From assembly GCA_007258455.2 (NCBI GenBank), contig VDFB02018296.1, positions 48,057,414 through 48,121,413 of the forward strand: 64,000 bases of DNA, in the 5' to 3' direction. Below the pieces are notes generated by a model. That model worked only from the letters and a program-made list of their open reading frames with translations. It ran no database searches and was not told the DNA's origin. The translations under genes and the position numbers were made by a program. Shown one piece after another: positions 1 through 11,038 of this stretch; position 1 is the stretch's first letter, and every line of letters begins with the position of its first letter. Source of the DNA: Sequoia sempervirens (Eukaryota > Streptophyta > Pinopsida > Cupressales > Cupressaceae).

Positions 1-1949
1 ATGATGAACAATGCATGTGAGATGATCAGTGTTTCCTATATGATATGATATGATTTGTAGTATGCTGATGGTTTGTGGATGCAAGATGGATGCATTGGTG
101 ATGATGATTAACTATCCTGGTATGATGTTAGCGTGGAAAAGAAGAAATGAGATGATGACAAGAGGATTCAACAAGCCAACTTTGTTAGAGACGATGATGA
201 GAAATGGATGATTTTCTTATCAAGAATTGGGACTTTAAAAGGGCCACCTACCTTATGCTTAATTACACACATAAGTACAATGCATCAAGGTATAAAGAAC
301 CAGGATGGCGTTGCACCTAGTGTGATGGAATTTGACTCAACAATCAGATAGGAGTACTCCTGTTCACACCTAGCATACGAAACCTCGTTTAAAATGCAGT
401 TCAAATATTTCAAACATCTTAGACCAAAAATAGAAAGGAAATCCTTCCTATGTGGTCAACAAGATACCTCAAACACCCTCCCTACACCCAAATAAAGCAC
501 GCATGACCGAGGTTATATTACAAGAACATCCCACAACCGCAACAGATAAAAAGATAATTATCGTTGCCTCATTCCTATCTCTCTAAACCCTTTTGTTTGG
601 ATGTCATCGAGAGGTCCTTGGAATGAGTGCACTAAGATAAATCAAAAGACAAAGATAAAGTAAACAAACAAGCTAATGTTCTTCATATCGCTAGCCAAGA
701 CAAAACTACGATGATGCCTAATGTTGATGTCCATTGTAGGAAGGATGCATGTCCTAGGGCATGATGATATCAAATGATTTGATATGGGACTGATTGGATG
801 ATAGGCTATTGACACAAAGAGTTGACTATCTTGTTTACGTACTAACCTAGACTTGAGTCTTTCACGATTGAGTTTTCACTTTTAACTTGCTAGACTTGTT
901 TCTGACTATTTCACCAAAGTTTGGGGATGATGATTGTTTATTATGAGTGATGTTTATTGCAGGTGAAAGCGAGATGAGATGGATGGATTTTTTCAAATAT
1001 TTGGATGTTTTTAATGTTTTTTGAATTGTTTTGAGGTTGTTTTTGGTATTTTTGAGATTTTTCAAATATTTTGATTTTTGAATTTTCAAATGTTTTGGGG
1101 TTTTCTAAAATTTTGACCAAGAGACTAACCTAAAGACCTATCCTAGGGGCCTCAGGGGTTGATCAACAAATTAGCCTTGCCTACATTATACATGTAGAGA
1201 CCACGTAGTTTGACTGACACAAACTTGATTATTGATGAGATATGAACAAATGGGCTACCAGTTTATTATGACAAACTCCTAGAGTACTGACCTAAGTGTC
1301 TTGGGGGATGATCAAAGATCAACCCTGCCTACGTTCAAGGCTTAGAGACCCGTAGTTCAACAAGACAACTCAGTTTTTGACTTTTTGACTGACTTTTTGA
1401 CTTGTTTTTGGATTTTTTGATTTAGGGACCTCAAGAATATACACGAATCCAATTTGATGAGAACATGCCCCCAGTGTGATGTAATAGAATACTTTGATAA
1501 AGGTAGTACAAACTGACCTTGAGGATGGGCCGAGTAGTACTAAGAGGGATCTTTACACGAACGCATGACCAAGCTATGATGCAGATGCCAAACGGATGAG
1601 TGATGGATGGAGATATGGAATGCGATGGATGATGGAATCTTGATGGATGGATTATGTAGAACAAGTCTTGAAGATCCTAGTGGATGGAATGTGCTTATTT
1701 ACACAAGGTGCCTGTTTGTCAAGTTTTCACCAAGGTACTTGCCCAAAGTGTCACCAAAGTGGTTTCCACTAGAGGATGATTTTTTCTCTTTACTATTTTC
1801 AATCCTTTTTGTCTTTTTTTTTGGATTTTTTTCTTTTTTAATTTTTTTTGTTGTCACCAAGATGCATGTTTGCTAGGTTTTTATTAGGGTGACCATTTTT
1901 TTAGGACATTTTTTGATTTTTTTGATTTTTGGTTCTATACCTCGAAAGA
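1..1949. other. 3' untranslated part of the Tat-like element, no gene seen
   Basis: Between the integrase stop and the left window edge there is no protein domain on either strand. The stretch contains T-rich runs (about 990-1100, 1375-1430 and 1780-1930) and a degenerate direct repeat (see 1110-1370). By position it is the 3' untranslated region, which is long in this lineage. The polypurine tract and 3' LTR were not found and are presumably outside the window. Confidence 0.5.
1110..1370. repeat. Degenerate tandem repeat, two units of about 160 bp
   Basis: The pattern 'GACCTA, TAGGGG or TTGGGGG, TGATCAA, CTTGCCTAC or CCTGCCTACG, TAGAGACC, CGTAGTT, GACA' occurs once at about 1131-1215 and again at about 1290-1367, with only partial identity. 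It lies in the 3' untranslated region of the retrotransposon. Confidence 0.45.
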
Positions 1950-3090
1950 TTAGGTATGAAACTTTTTAAGATGGGAGTTGTTCATGGGCTCTTGCAGAGG
2001 TTCCCCTTCAGGTGTTGATAACTGATATGCCCCTGACTTGTAGCTCGTTGTGATAAAAAATGGCCCCAACCAATGGGGTTCAAATTTTCCTTTGCCATTT
2101 GGGTTTCAGACATTCTTCTGATTCTCCTTTAGGACAAGTTCTCCAACTTGGAAACTTCTAGTCCTAATCTTCTTGTCATAACTCCTTTTAAGCTGATTCT
2201 GATAGACTTGCAAATGATTTAAAGCATCCATATGCCACTCATCCAGTAGCTCCACCTCATTCAGTCTTGATACTTAGTATTCTTCATCTGTGATGAGGTT
2301 TTGCAGTGATATTCTCAGTGATGGGAGCTCAATCTCAATGTGCAATATGGCTTTTGATCTATAGACCAGGGAGAATGGGGTGGCACTTGTTGGTGTGTGG
2401 ATGCTAGTTCGATAGGCCGAAAGGGTGGGATTTAGCTGTAGATGCCAGTCACGACCTACATCATTGACTATCTTTTTGAGGATTTTTAGAATGTTTTTAT
2501 TGGTGGCTTCTGTTTGGCCATTTCCTTAGGGATAGTATGGAGTGGAAAAGCGATGTTGGATTTTGAATTTAGCACATAGGTCACAGATATCCTTATTTTT
2601 GAAAGGTGTCCCATTATATGAGATAATAGCTTGGGGAACACTGTATCGGTATATTAAGTAGTTTAGGATGAACTTTGATATCTTCTTTCTAGTTATGTAT
2701 GTCATGGGGATGGCTTCCACCCACTTGGTAAAGTACTCAGTGGCGGTTATGATGAACTCGTGACCATTGGATGAGGTGGGAGTTATTTTTTCGATGAGAT
2801 CGATCCCCCACTACAAAAAGGGCCATGGTGTGATGATGGGATGGAGTTCTTGAGCTGGAGCATGGATGAGGTCCCCATGCTACTAACATTGTAGGCACCT
2901 TTTGACGTAATCATGTGCCTCTCTTTCCATTGTAGGCCAATAATATCCCATCCTCAACAATTTCTTGGCCAAGGTCATTCTACTTGAGTGTGAACCACAA
3001 ATACTATTATGCACCTCAGTTAAGGCAGTCAACATCTCCTCAACATTTAGATAGTGTAATAAGGTTCCTTCTATGCTCCTATAGTAAAGG
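1950..3090 (-). pseudogene. Integrase of the Tat-like element (inactive)
   Basis: Integrase would insert the cDNA. The N-terminal HHCC zinc motif is intact (EVHNSICGSH ... RCLQC, about 3020-2890). The core reads FIITATEYFTKWVEAIPMTY, VPQAIISYNGTPFKNK and GNGQTEATNKNILKILKK. The family has Asp in the first two positions (VDYF, SDNG), so here Asp becomes Glu and Asp becomes Tyr; only the third acidic residue (the Glu of TEATNK) remains. The C-terminal part has the familiar KFEPHWLGPF, SGAYQLSTPEG and HLKKF. A stop near 1950 ends pol. Confidence 0.85.
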
Positions 3091-3344
3091 GTATTTCCTA
3101 GGATGACAAACTGGGATGCTTTCTTGACAAAGGTTCTTTATAGGCTTGAAGGTAAGTCAGTGGGTAGGACCCCTATTCGTAGGTAGGTATAAATGTCATG
3201 GTACCAGGGATCACCGGGACTAATGATTTCATACACAAATTCTGAATCCAATACCTTGAATGTGGGCACGAGAAGTTTCTCTACCAAGAATTCATGTTTT
3301 GGGACATTGCGAGGGATGTCCAGTAGGGATCCAATCATTTCCAT

Positions 3345-3720
3345 GGCGTCTGCTACTCTATTGTTTGCTCTAGGAATCTACTTAAATGTGATATCAATGA
3401 ATGATTCTTTGAGGCTCTCTACCAACTTTCTGTATGGAAACAACTTATCATGATCCTTTGTTTGGTACTCATCATTCAATTGATTTATTATAAGCTGGGA
3501 GTCTCCATATACTTTGAGGGTCATGATGTGCCACTGCACTGCTATTCTGAGACCTATGGTTAAAGCCTCGTATTCCACAATGTTGTTAGTGCAGGGAAAT
3601 GCCAATTTGTAGGATCTAGGTATACAGTCCCCTTGTGGGGTGATGAAGAAAACACCGGCTCCTGATCCATGCTACATGTAGGAACCATCAAAGTAGAGTT
3701 TCCAATGGTAGGCTATGCTG
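3345..3720 (-). pseudogene. Second, archaeal-type RNase H (aRH)
   Basis: A second RNase H follows the first. Segments are WKLYFDGSYM, GSGAGVFFITPQGDCIP, the signature FPCTNNIVEYEALTIGLR, LKVYGDSQLIINQLN and IPRANNRVADAM. Retained acidic residues are the Asp of YFDGS, the Glu of VEYEAL and the Asp of YGDSQL. In plants this extra RNase H between RNase H and integrase is characteristic of the Tat lineage, so it is the key feature for classifying the element. Two in-frame stops are visible (after YM and before IPR). Confidence 0.85.
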
Positions 3721-3799
3721 AGATTGAAGATGGATTCGTTCATAAACTCTAATATGAGTGGATTCTTTGAATAGATTGGTCCTTCTGCAAGCTGATCTA

Positions 3800-4170
3800 T
3801 GATAACTTGGCCTTTGATTGCCTTTCACTCCACATATTCAATATCATAATTTGATAGTATCATGACCCATTTAACCATCCTTCCTATGACCATTTATTTT
3901 TATAGTAGGTACTTGAGGAGGTCGATTTTGGCGATGAGTTTGATTTTGTGTGCCAACATGTAATGTCTGAATTTCTATGAAGCAAACACTACTGCTAGAC
4001 ATACTTTTTCAATGAATGAGTATTTTAACTCATGCCTGACCATTGTTCTATTGATATAGTAGATGACCCTTTCTGTCCCATTTTCATCATGCTGAGCTAG
4101 GAGAGCTCCAAGGGTTGTTGTTGTTGTTGACACATAGAGGATTAATGGGGGTATTTGGAAGATCATGATG
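3800..4170 (-). pseudogene. RT-linked RNase H of the Tat-like element
   Basis: This domain degrades the RNA strand of the RNA-DNA hybrid. The minus strand reads IPPLILYVSTTTTTLGALLA, QHDENGTERVIYYINRTMV and LKYSFIEKVCLAVVFAS, matching the standard gypsy RNase H opening (PLILYVST, then ALGALLAQ, IYYISRTL, YTPIEK and LAVVFA). A stop follows at about 3975, then HYMLAHKIKLIAKIDLLKYL and VKWVMILSNYDIEYVE in the same frame. Confidence 0.85.
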
Positions 4171-4932
4171 GGCCAAAAAGTGGCAATATGATGGGTATTT
4201 GTCTAGGGTATATGGCTGACAACTTTTTTTTTACCCAAAATTGATGAAATAAAAAGGGTTTTTAAAGGAGATTCTCAGCTTTCCACCAATATAAATTATG
4301 CTTTACTTTGAATTTAATAAATAATTATTATTCATTTTCTATTTGAATTACGACTAAAGTCCTAATTGATAGGTTGATTGAAAAAAATTGTACCTTTCAA
4401 ATGGTATCACATTTTTTGAATCCAAAATAGGCATCACATTCTATGCTTCACATACTATAGGATTTAAAAAATAAAAATTGAATTTCATGAAGTTTTGACC
4501 AAGTTAAGGTGGTCAGACATAAAACTTTTAATATTTTTTAAAATTTGTAATAAAAAATTTATAATTTATTATTTACATTGAAAAAAATTACAAAAAAATA
4601 TGTATCACATCCAGACATGAGTCCTCTACTTATGTCTAAACTATTATAACAAAATATTATCATTTTATTGTGGTTAGGGTGGTTAGACAGACACCTACTT
4701 CTTATTTTGTCCCTGAAATTAAAGTACTACTGCATTGAAATTTCAAATTTTCACCAAATAGATTTTTATTTTTTTAAAATAAACCTAGTAGTTTAGAAAC
4801 TACATTCAATTTTCTATAGATTCTATTCTTACATATTTTTGAAATAATATAGATAACTTATTCAATTTTTTACATCAAGTTGCCTAACTCTAATTTTTTT
4901 GAATTTTTTGCCACTTAAGGGCCTATTTTTTC
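4171..4932. mobile_element. Non-autonomous inverted-repeat (MITE-like) insertion in pol
   Basis: The pol reading is broken between the RT end and RNase H by about 762 bp of AT-rich DNA without coding potential. The left end reads GGCCAAAAAGTGGCAA and the right end TTGCCACTTAAGGGCC, which are inverted and share GGCC plus AAGTGGCAA. The heptamer CATGATG lies directly outside both ends (4164-4170 and 4933-4939) and can be read as a target-site duplication. The right terminus has about nine extra bases beyond the matched repeat. Superfamily is not certain; a 7-8 bp duplication would suit hAT-like or related families. Confidence 0.6.
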
Positions 4933-4939
4933 CATGATG

Positions 4940-5790
4940 ATCCTGCACATACCCATGGCTTTCTTGGGATCGGTGGCATGAGGAACAAAGGTGTGAGGAA
5001 ATATTATTTGATTTTGTTGAAGGCTTCCTCAAACTTGCCATCCCATTTGTATGCTACCCCCTTGTGGAGTAGGTGAGAATAAGGGATTTTCTTGTTTGCT
5101 AGTTGTGCTATGAATCTGGGGATAGTTTGAAGCCTTCCTTGGAGGCCTCTTAACTATTTTAATGTTTTGGGTGCCTCCATCTCAAGGATTGCTTTTACCT
5201 TTGCAGGATCTATTTCAATACCCCTCATTGACACTATGTATCCCAGTAGCTTTCCTGACTACACGCCGAAGATGCACTTCTTTGGGTTGATTCTGACTTT
5301 ATATTCCTCCAGCCTATAAAAAAATGGGACTCAAAGTTGCTATGTGATCTCTCCTTTTCTTGGATTTTGCTAGTATTTCATCAACATAATCCTCGACAAT
5401 TTTGTGGATCATGTCATGGAAGATTAGTGTCATGGCTCATTGGTAGGTGGCCCCAACATTCTTTAGGCTGAATGGCATCATATTCTAGCAGTAGGTCCCC
5501 CATGGACAAGTGGAGGCTGTTTTGTGTTTGTCTTCTTTGACAATCATTATTTGGTTGTACCCAGAGAAACTATCCATTAGAGAAAGTATTTTGTGTCCCT
5601 TCGTCATGTCTACAATCATGTCAATGTTAGGCAATGAGAAATCATCTTTCAGACATGCTTTGTTTAGGTCTCTAAAATCCGTGCAGATTCAGATGCCTCC
5701 ATCAGGTTTTGAAATAGGAACTAGATTTGACACCCATTCCGGATAGTCGATTGGTCATATAAATATTGCATCAAGTAGTTTCTTCAATTC
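4940..5790 (-). pseudogene. Reverse transcriptase of the Tat-like element (inactive)
   Basis: The RT would copy the element's RNA into cDNA. Visible motifs on the minus strand, in order: PIDYPEWVSNLVPISKPDGG, FRDLNKACLKDDFSLPNID, ILSLMDSFSGYNQIMI (motif A, catalytic Asp kept), KTASTCPWGTYC, FHDMIHKIVEDYVDEILAKS (motif C), and YDPAKV-type thumb remnants. Motif C reads YVDE (5377-5388) where the family has YVDD, so a metal-binding Asp is lost. Stops and frameshifts accumulate downstream of motif C. The C-terminal end is interrupted at 4932 by an inserted inverted-repeat element. Confidence 0.85.
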
Positions 5791-5919
5791 CATTTTGACT
5801 AGTAGGGTGATCTCAGGATGCATTTTCCTGAGCTTTTGTCTTATAGGTTTTGCTTCAGGATATACTACTAGATGATGAACCACAATCTCTGGATCGAGTC
5901 TGGGCATGTCACCATAGCT

Positions 5920-6850
5920 CTATGCAAAGTTAACTTTATGTTCTCTTAAGAAGGAAGCTAGGATCTCTTGCTCTTCTAACAAAAATGACTCTGCATAGAA
6001 TGTGATGTGCGAGGTCTCCTCTATTCCCAAGTTAACCAGATTGCATTTTTCAGCTAGGACCACTGATTTTTCCTGGTGTAGAGCTTTGAGAGGAAGATTG
6101 AATCCCCCATCCTCAGGCGCCTCAAAGAGGTTTTCACTGTTGGATGCATCCTTTCTTTTTACTATTTTCAGGTTGGAGAGTGCCACAGTCTGATTTTCAC
6201 TCAATGACCTAGAGATTATTCTCAGTTTTTCACTTTTACGACTGAGGGATTCAATTGTTTCCCCGTAATATGCATGTGTACCCAGCTCGATGATGAATCC
6301 TTCTTTATGATCCCCACACAAAATATTATACTAAAGTACCATGAATTCTGAGAGTGCCTCATCGTTTTCAAATGTGTCAAGAATTGGCAGTCCTCATTGG
6401 TCATAATCAATGAGTTGGGGGTAAACTCTAGGCGGATTTCATGGTTTTGGTTTTCAGACTCATAGGATAGGGTGATAATCGTGAGAATGGTGGTGTCCTC
6501 GAAGAGAATGGGTAGGTTGGTTATGGGATCCTCATCATCATCGCTACTACTACAAACATCAGTTATATCAAATGTAAAATTGTCTATGATTCGGCTGGTA
6601 GACACAAGTAAGCGAAGTTCAGCTAGTGTTGGTTCATGGGGAGGCCTGACTACTTTAACTGGGGGACCTTGTCCATGTATGATTATACTTGGAGGGGTAC
6701 ATCCAAGGCCAATATTTCTCATTCGTGTCTCTGAAATGATGGGTATTAGAAGCCCATTGTCATTTTCCCCCAATTTCTAGTTTCTGTCATAGCCCATTAC
6801 AAGCATCATTTGCAAACCTTTGCTGCTATCATCCATTGGTAGATCAGCTA
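5920..6850 (-). pseudogene. Linker with G-patch-like motif between protease and RT
   Basis: At about 6838-6755 the minus strand encodes GLQMMLVMGYDRN, then a stop, then KLGENDNGLLIPI. This fits the G-patch pattern of spaced Gly residues with an aromatic residue after the second Gly, a glycine-rich nucleic-acid-binding module also fused to protease in some retroviruses. It is followed by an acidic segment (DVCSSSDDDEDP) and a poorly conserved connector reaching the RT at about 5.9 kb. The same PR then G-patch order recurs in the second element of this window, which supports the call. Confidence 0.6.
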
Positions 6851-6989
6851 TCGGTCTATTGTCTTGATACACGAGATGGGATAGGTCCTCCTCTATTACT
6901 TCTCAACTGATATCTCCCCAACTTCTAAAGTTGAAATAACTTTCAGGGAATGTTTGGGATGTGGAGGCTTCATTTGATTGCGGTCATCC

Positions 6990-7830
6990 TCGTGATCTAG
7001 GAGATTGTGGTAACTCTCCTACCACAAAAGCATTTTTGCTAATTGTATAGTTTCTGCAACCATTGTCCTGGATGATGACTTTGATATCAGAGATGGTGGG
7101 GATGGCAAGAGTAGTGTCTCTATCATAGAAGTGGAAGTGAGAGTGGCTGGATCAATGTATGGTGTTGATGGACCTTCATCATTTTTAGGTACTTTAGGAA
7201 TTTTGTAGTATTTTGACTCTAGGTTCTTGCAATAGGAGAATGGTTCAAGATCTCCATGGATGGTGACCTCTTGTTCTTCATATGTGAATTTGACACATTG
7301 ATGGAAGGTTGATGCTACTGCTTGCATTGCATGGATCCATGGATGTCCGAGGAGAATGTTATAAGGCAATCGAGGTCCAAGACTTGACAGGTGGTTTCCA
7401 TGATAGATGGCCCTACTTGAATAGGGATTTGGTTTGTGCCCTAGGACAATCTTTCCTAATCATCATATGCCCTAATTTTTATGCCTTTTCCTTTGTTGAT
7501 GGAAACCTATGAGATTTTTAGGTTCTTAATGAGCTTGAGGGAACAAATATTCAAGCTTGCACCTCCATCCACCAAGACTCGCTTGACTTTATTTTTATGC
7601 ACTAGGACCTCTAAATGGAGTGCACAATTGTGAGATGGTTGAGCAAGAAAATATTGATTAGAGAACATAAGGAGATTTTGGGTAATGATGTTTCCGACCA
7701 TAGCTTGGATTTGTTCTGCATCAAGATCTGGGGGGATGGTTGATGAAGCCAATGCTTCCTCAAGGATTTTCTTGTGGGAGGATGAAATTTTTAGCAACTC
7801 CATGATGGAGATTTATGTTGGGGTTCTTTT
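6990..7830 (-). pseudogene. Retropepsin-type aspartic protease of the Tat-like element
   Basis: This domain would cleave the gag-pol polyprotein. The segment begins with a gag-PR linker (ELLKISSSHKKILEEALASS), continues to the active-site motif VKRVLVDGGASLNICSLK near 7600-7560, and ends with the conserved C-terminal signature NILLGHPWIHAMQAVAST at about 7362-7300. The active-site triplet is Asp-Gly-Gly rather than the retroviral Asp-Thr-Gly; Tat-lineage proteases commonly vary here. Between the two motifs the frame is broken near 7505. It follows gag in the same frame with one stop at about 7813 (probably CAA to TAA). Confidence 0.8.
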
Positions 7831-8059
7831 TAGTTGATCAAGGACATTATAGCCACTGGTAATAAAGTGTAGGTTGGGTGCGGGTGCTCTATTTTGCTGA
7901 GATGACCCTGTTATGGTAATTTTGTAGCCTCTTGTGGTGACTCCATAATCGGTATGGGATCCTTCGATGGTGATGGTAGCACAATAATCATATAGGAACG
8001 CAACGAAATGGTCGTACACATGGTTTACACTCTTGAAGGTGCCTTTTCCCTTATCAGTG

Positions 8060-11038
8060 TTATTGTTCCCTTTATTGTTGTGGTTAGGCATTGAATTCGT
8101 GTATATCTTAAGGTTCTGATTTCCTATTGGCTGCTCCACATTTATGATTTTTTGATCAATCAGATCTTGGATTATGTTTTTCAACCTCATGCAAATATTA
8201 GTGGTGTTCCCTTTGATTTTGTGGAAGTCATAGAGCTAATTTTCATTGTACCAGGGTGGTTTCACATCTAGTTCCTAGTAATTCTCATAGGTAGGAGCCT
8301 TGATGAGGTTTTCGTTTATTAATTTCTTCATGATGACCTCGAGTGGTTCCCTAAGGGTAGTATACTTCCACTTCAGGGAGTTTTTTGTTTCGTTGGGGTG
8401 GCCCCCTTTGATCATTGGCATTGTTGATTGCTTGATTATTCAACTGTTGTGTCACTACATTAGCTTGATGATTGTTTTGATGGTGGTTTTGGGGTTGTTG
8501 TTGGGGTGTGGGAATGTTTTTTTGAGGGGCATTGATGACAACTTTGGCATCAACTACACCATCGTTGGTAATATTTTTTTTCCTTTCCCATGTGCGATGT
8601 TTGTCATTGTAACTTGTGGATGGGCGATTGTTTTGTTGTTCGGTATATGTGAGTGATCCTCTAGGTTGTGTAATAAGGGATCATTCAATGTTGAGTGCCT
8701 TGGAGATCAAATGGTCATATGTGGTGATTCCTTGCACTTTGAGATGGAAAGCCAAGGTTCCCTCAAGATTAGATATGATAGTGCACACTTATTGTTCCTC
8801 AGGCATGACCCATTTACTTTGATTGGCCTTGGATCACCATCGATGTAAGAAAGAAGCAAATGATTTGTTCTTACCTTATTTTAGAGCTGAGAGTTCCTCT
8901 AGACTAACATCCATATCGATATTGAATGCATATTTTTTGATGAATGCATCCATGATTTCTTGGAACATATTGATGCTAGGAGGAAGGAGAGAGAAGCACT
9001 CCATGGCTTGGCTAGCCAAACTTCTAGGAAATAGCTGCATTAGATAAGTATCATCATATGTGAATTCCATGCAATGAACTTGGAATTCCCTGATGTGATC
9101 TTCAGGGTTTCTCGTCCCATGATATTTATCAAATTTGGGGATCTCAAATCCCTTTGTGAACAATTTCATTACAAGGCTCCTATCAAATGGATAGGGACAC
9201 AAGTTGTTGGGTTTTTTGGTGGTTTTCCCTGATTGAAGGTCAAGCACTTGTTGCGAGAGCAACTTGATTTGTGTTGTCACATTATTTTGCGGATCAGGGG
9301 GTGGGATGAAAGTGTTTTCAGGTGGTTCAATTGTCAGTGGGATGGGTGGATTGGTTGGTGTATTGATAGACAATTCTTGCACATTCTGTTGAGCCAAGTA
9401 TGCTTGTCATTGTTGTTGTATCAACAATGCTTGTTGTTGGTCCTATTGTTGTTGCGCTAATAGTGCTTGATGCTAAGCTTGCTACTGTTGTTGCACCAAC
9501 AATGCTTGTTGTTGGGCTGCCAGTTGGGCTACTTGTTGTTGTTCTTGGTATTGCTTCAGTGCTTGTTGTTGTGCAATATATTGTGCTTGTGTCTATTCTT
9601 ATTGAGATTGGTATTGGGCTTGAGCTTGTTCTTGTTGAGCTTGGTATTGGGCTTGTGCCTGAGTTTGAGCTTGCGCTTGAGCTTGGTACTGGGCTTGAGC
9701 TTGTGCTTGTTCCTATATTTGGGCTTGTGTTTGGGCTTGGGTCTATACTTGGGCGACTTGCTATTGTTGTAATAGGGCTTGGGCTTGAGCAGCTTGTTGT
9801 GCTTGTTGTGTGGCCTAAGTGGCTTGTGTTGCTCGGGTGGCTTGTTGAGCAGCGAGCTGTGCAACTTGTTAGTTTTGGATTTGTTGGAGTGCCTTCTAAT
9901 AAGCAGCCCACTGAGCGGCTTGCAATGCAATACTGTATTGGCTTGATATGTTCGAGTTTGGTGGTGGTGGTGGTGGAGATGGATTTGGAATGGTGCTTGT
10001 TGTGGTGATGAGAGGCACCGTTGTATTGATGTTTGGGATTTGAGTGGTGGATGGTGCGATTGATATACTTGGTCCTTGTGAGACCATGTTTTGAGATTTT
10101 TTGGGGATGGTTGATGATGAGGTGATTGCCTATTTGGTTGCCATCTGTTGTTGTGATATCGATGGAAAGATTTGGGGATTTGATGTAATGCTTTGATTGA
10201 TGTTCGGGATGTGGGTTTGATTTTTTTGATTGATGTTTGGTAGAGGGGGAAGCCCTAAACCAAGAGGTAGTGTGGATATTGATGGTAATGGTGAAAGTGG
10301 TGGAAATGTGAGTGGCATACTCCCTTGGGGGAATGATGAAGATGTAGTGTCAAAGATTCCCCTGGTCCAAATAAATCACTTTCTCCTTGTGAGGCTATGG
10401 AGAGAGAAGTTTGAGGTGTTGCGCGAAAGGATGAGGATGATGGGTCATTGGGATCATGAAAAGTGAGGGGAACGTATGTATGTAATGGATTTTCGGGTAC
10501 GTTTTTCCCCAAGATGGTGTTTGCATCCAAATATTGATTATTTACAAGAGGATGTGTTTGCAATGCATTGAGAAATGCACTTCCCTTGTTAACAATGGGT
10601 TGAGTTGGAGCAATGGATGATGCAATTTGGGGGATTTCATGGGTGATGTTTTGGAATAGAGGTGTAGATGAAATGGGGATGGTGGATGAGATTGGGTTTA
10701 TGATCCCAAAAGATGGTTCCACAATAGTGCTCACATCAAAATCAGAAGGGAGTTTAGCCCCTTGCTTTGCTAATTCAAGCATATATAATGAAGGATTGAG
10801 TCTCATCATGATGTTGATAATCTTATGATTTTGTGGATTTTGAACCATTTCAGTGATTTCCTCATGTGACATTCCAAAGGGATTATTGGTAAGATCCTCC
10901 ACTTGAACACCTTCCTCTTGTTGATTTTGTGATGATGAAGGAAAGTTAGTTAAAGGATTGCTCGATCCAATAGGATTTATTTTGGAATTTGTTTGGCTTA
11001 GGTCACTTCAAGTGGATGTTTCTTTGTTGGCTTCCATG
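8060..11038 (-). pseudogene. gag: gag of the Tat-like element (degenerate)
   Basis: Gag forms the nucleocapsid-like particle that packages the element's RNA. The first Met at 11038 opens a Ser/Pro/Thr-rich N-terminal region with a stop within the first dozen codons. A Gln/Ala-rich block follows (about 9960-9400), then the conserved plant retrotransposon gag domain at about 9180-8916. It shows the motif pattern FDKYHGTRNPEDHIREFQ, LFPRSLASQAMECFS and FIKKYAFN, which match the usual forms with bulky residues in place. At about 8240-8200 a zinc-knuckle-like segment is degraded: Tyr replaces the first Cys and Asn a His, leaving H-x3-G-N-x4-C. The reading frame runs on into the protease, as expected for a gag-pol polyprotein, but with stops throughout. 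Confidence 0.8.
9411..9960 (-). repeat. Gln/Ala-rich low-complexity coding repeat in gag
   Basis: About 185 codons made almost entirely of CAA, CAG, GCA, GCT and GCC, giving units such as AQAQAQYQAQ and QQQALL. The plus strand therefore shows repeated TTGGGCTTGAGCTTG. In the gag frame I count 12 stops: nine TAG, two TAA and one TGA. Most can be derived from Gln codons by a single C-to-T change. Open frames on the opposite strand here are artefacts of this composition. Confidence 0.75.

Noticed and set aside
6472..6780. 102-codon plus-strand frame
   Set aside because: It is antisense to the acidic linker of the retrotransposon polyprotein (the Ser run complements the Asp-rich stretch).
9400..10008. 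Long plus-strand open frames rich in Leu, Val and Gly
   Set aside because: They are the complement of the Gln/Ala-rich gag repeat; the minus-strand frame continues into a recognised gag domain, so these are compositional shadows.
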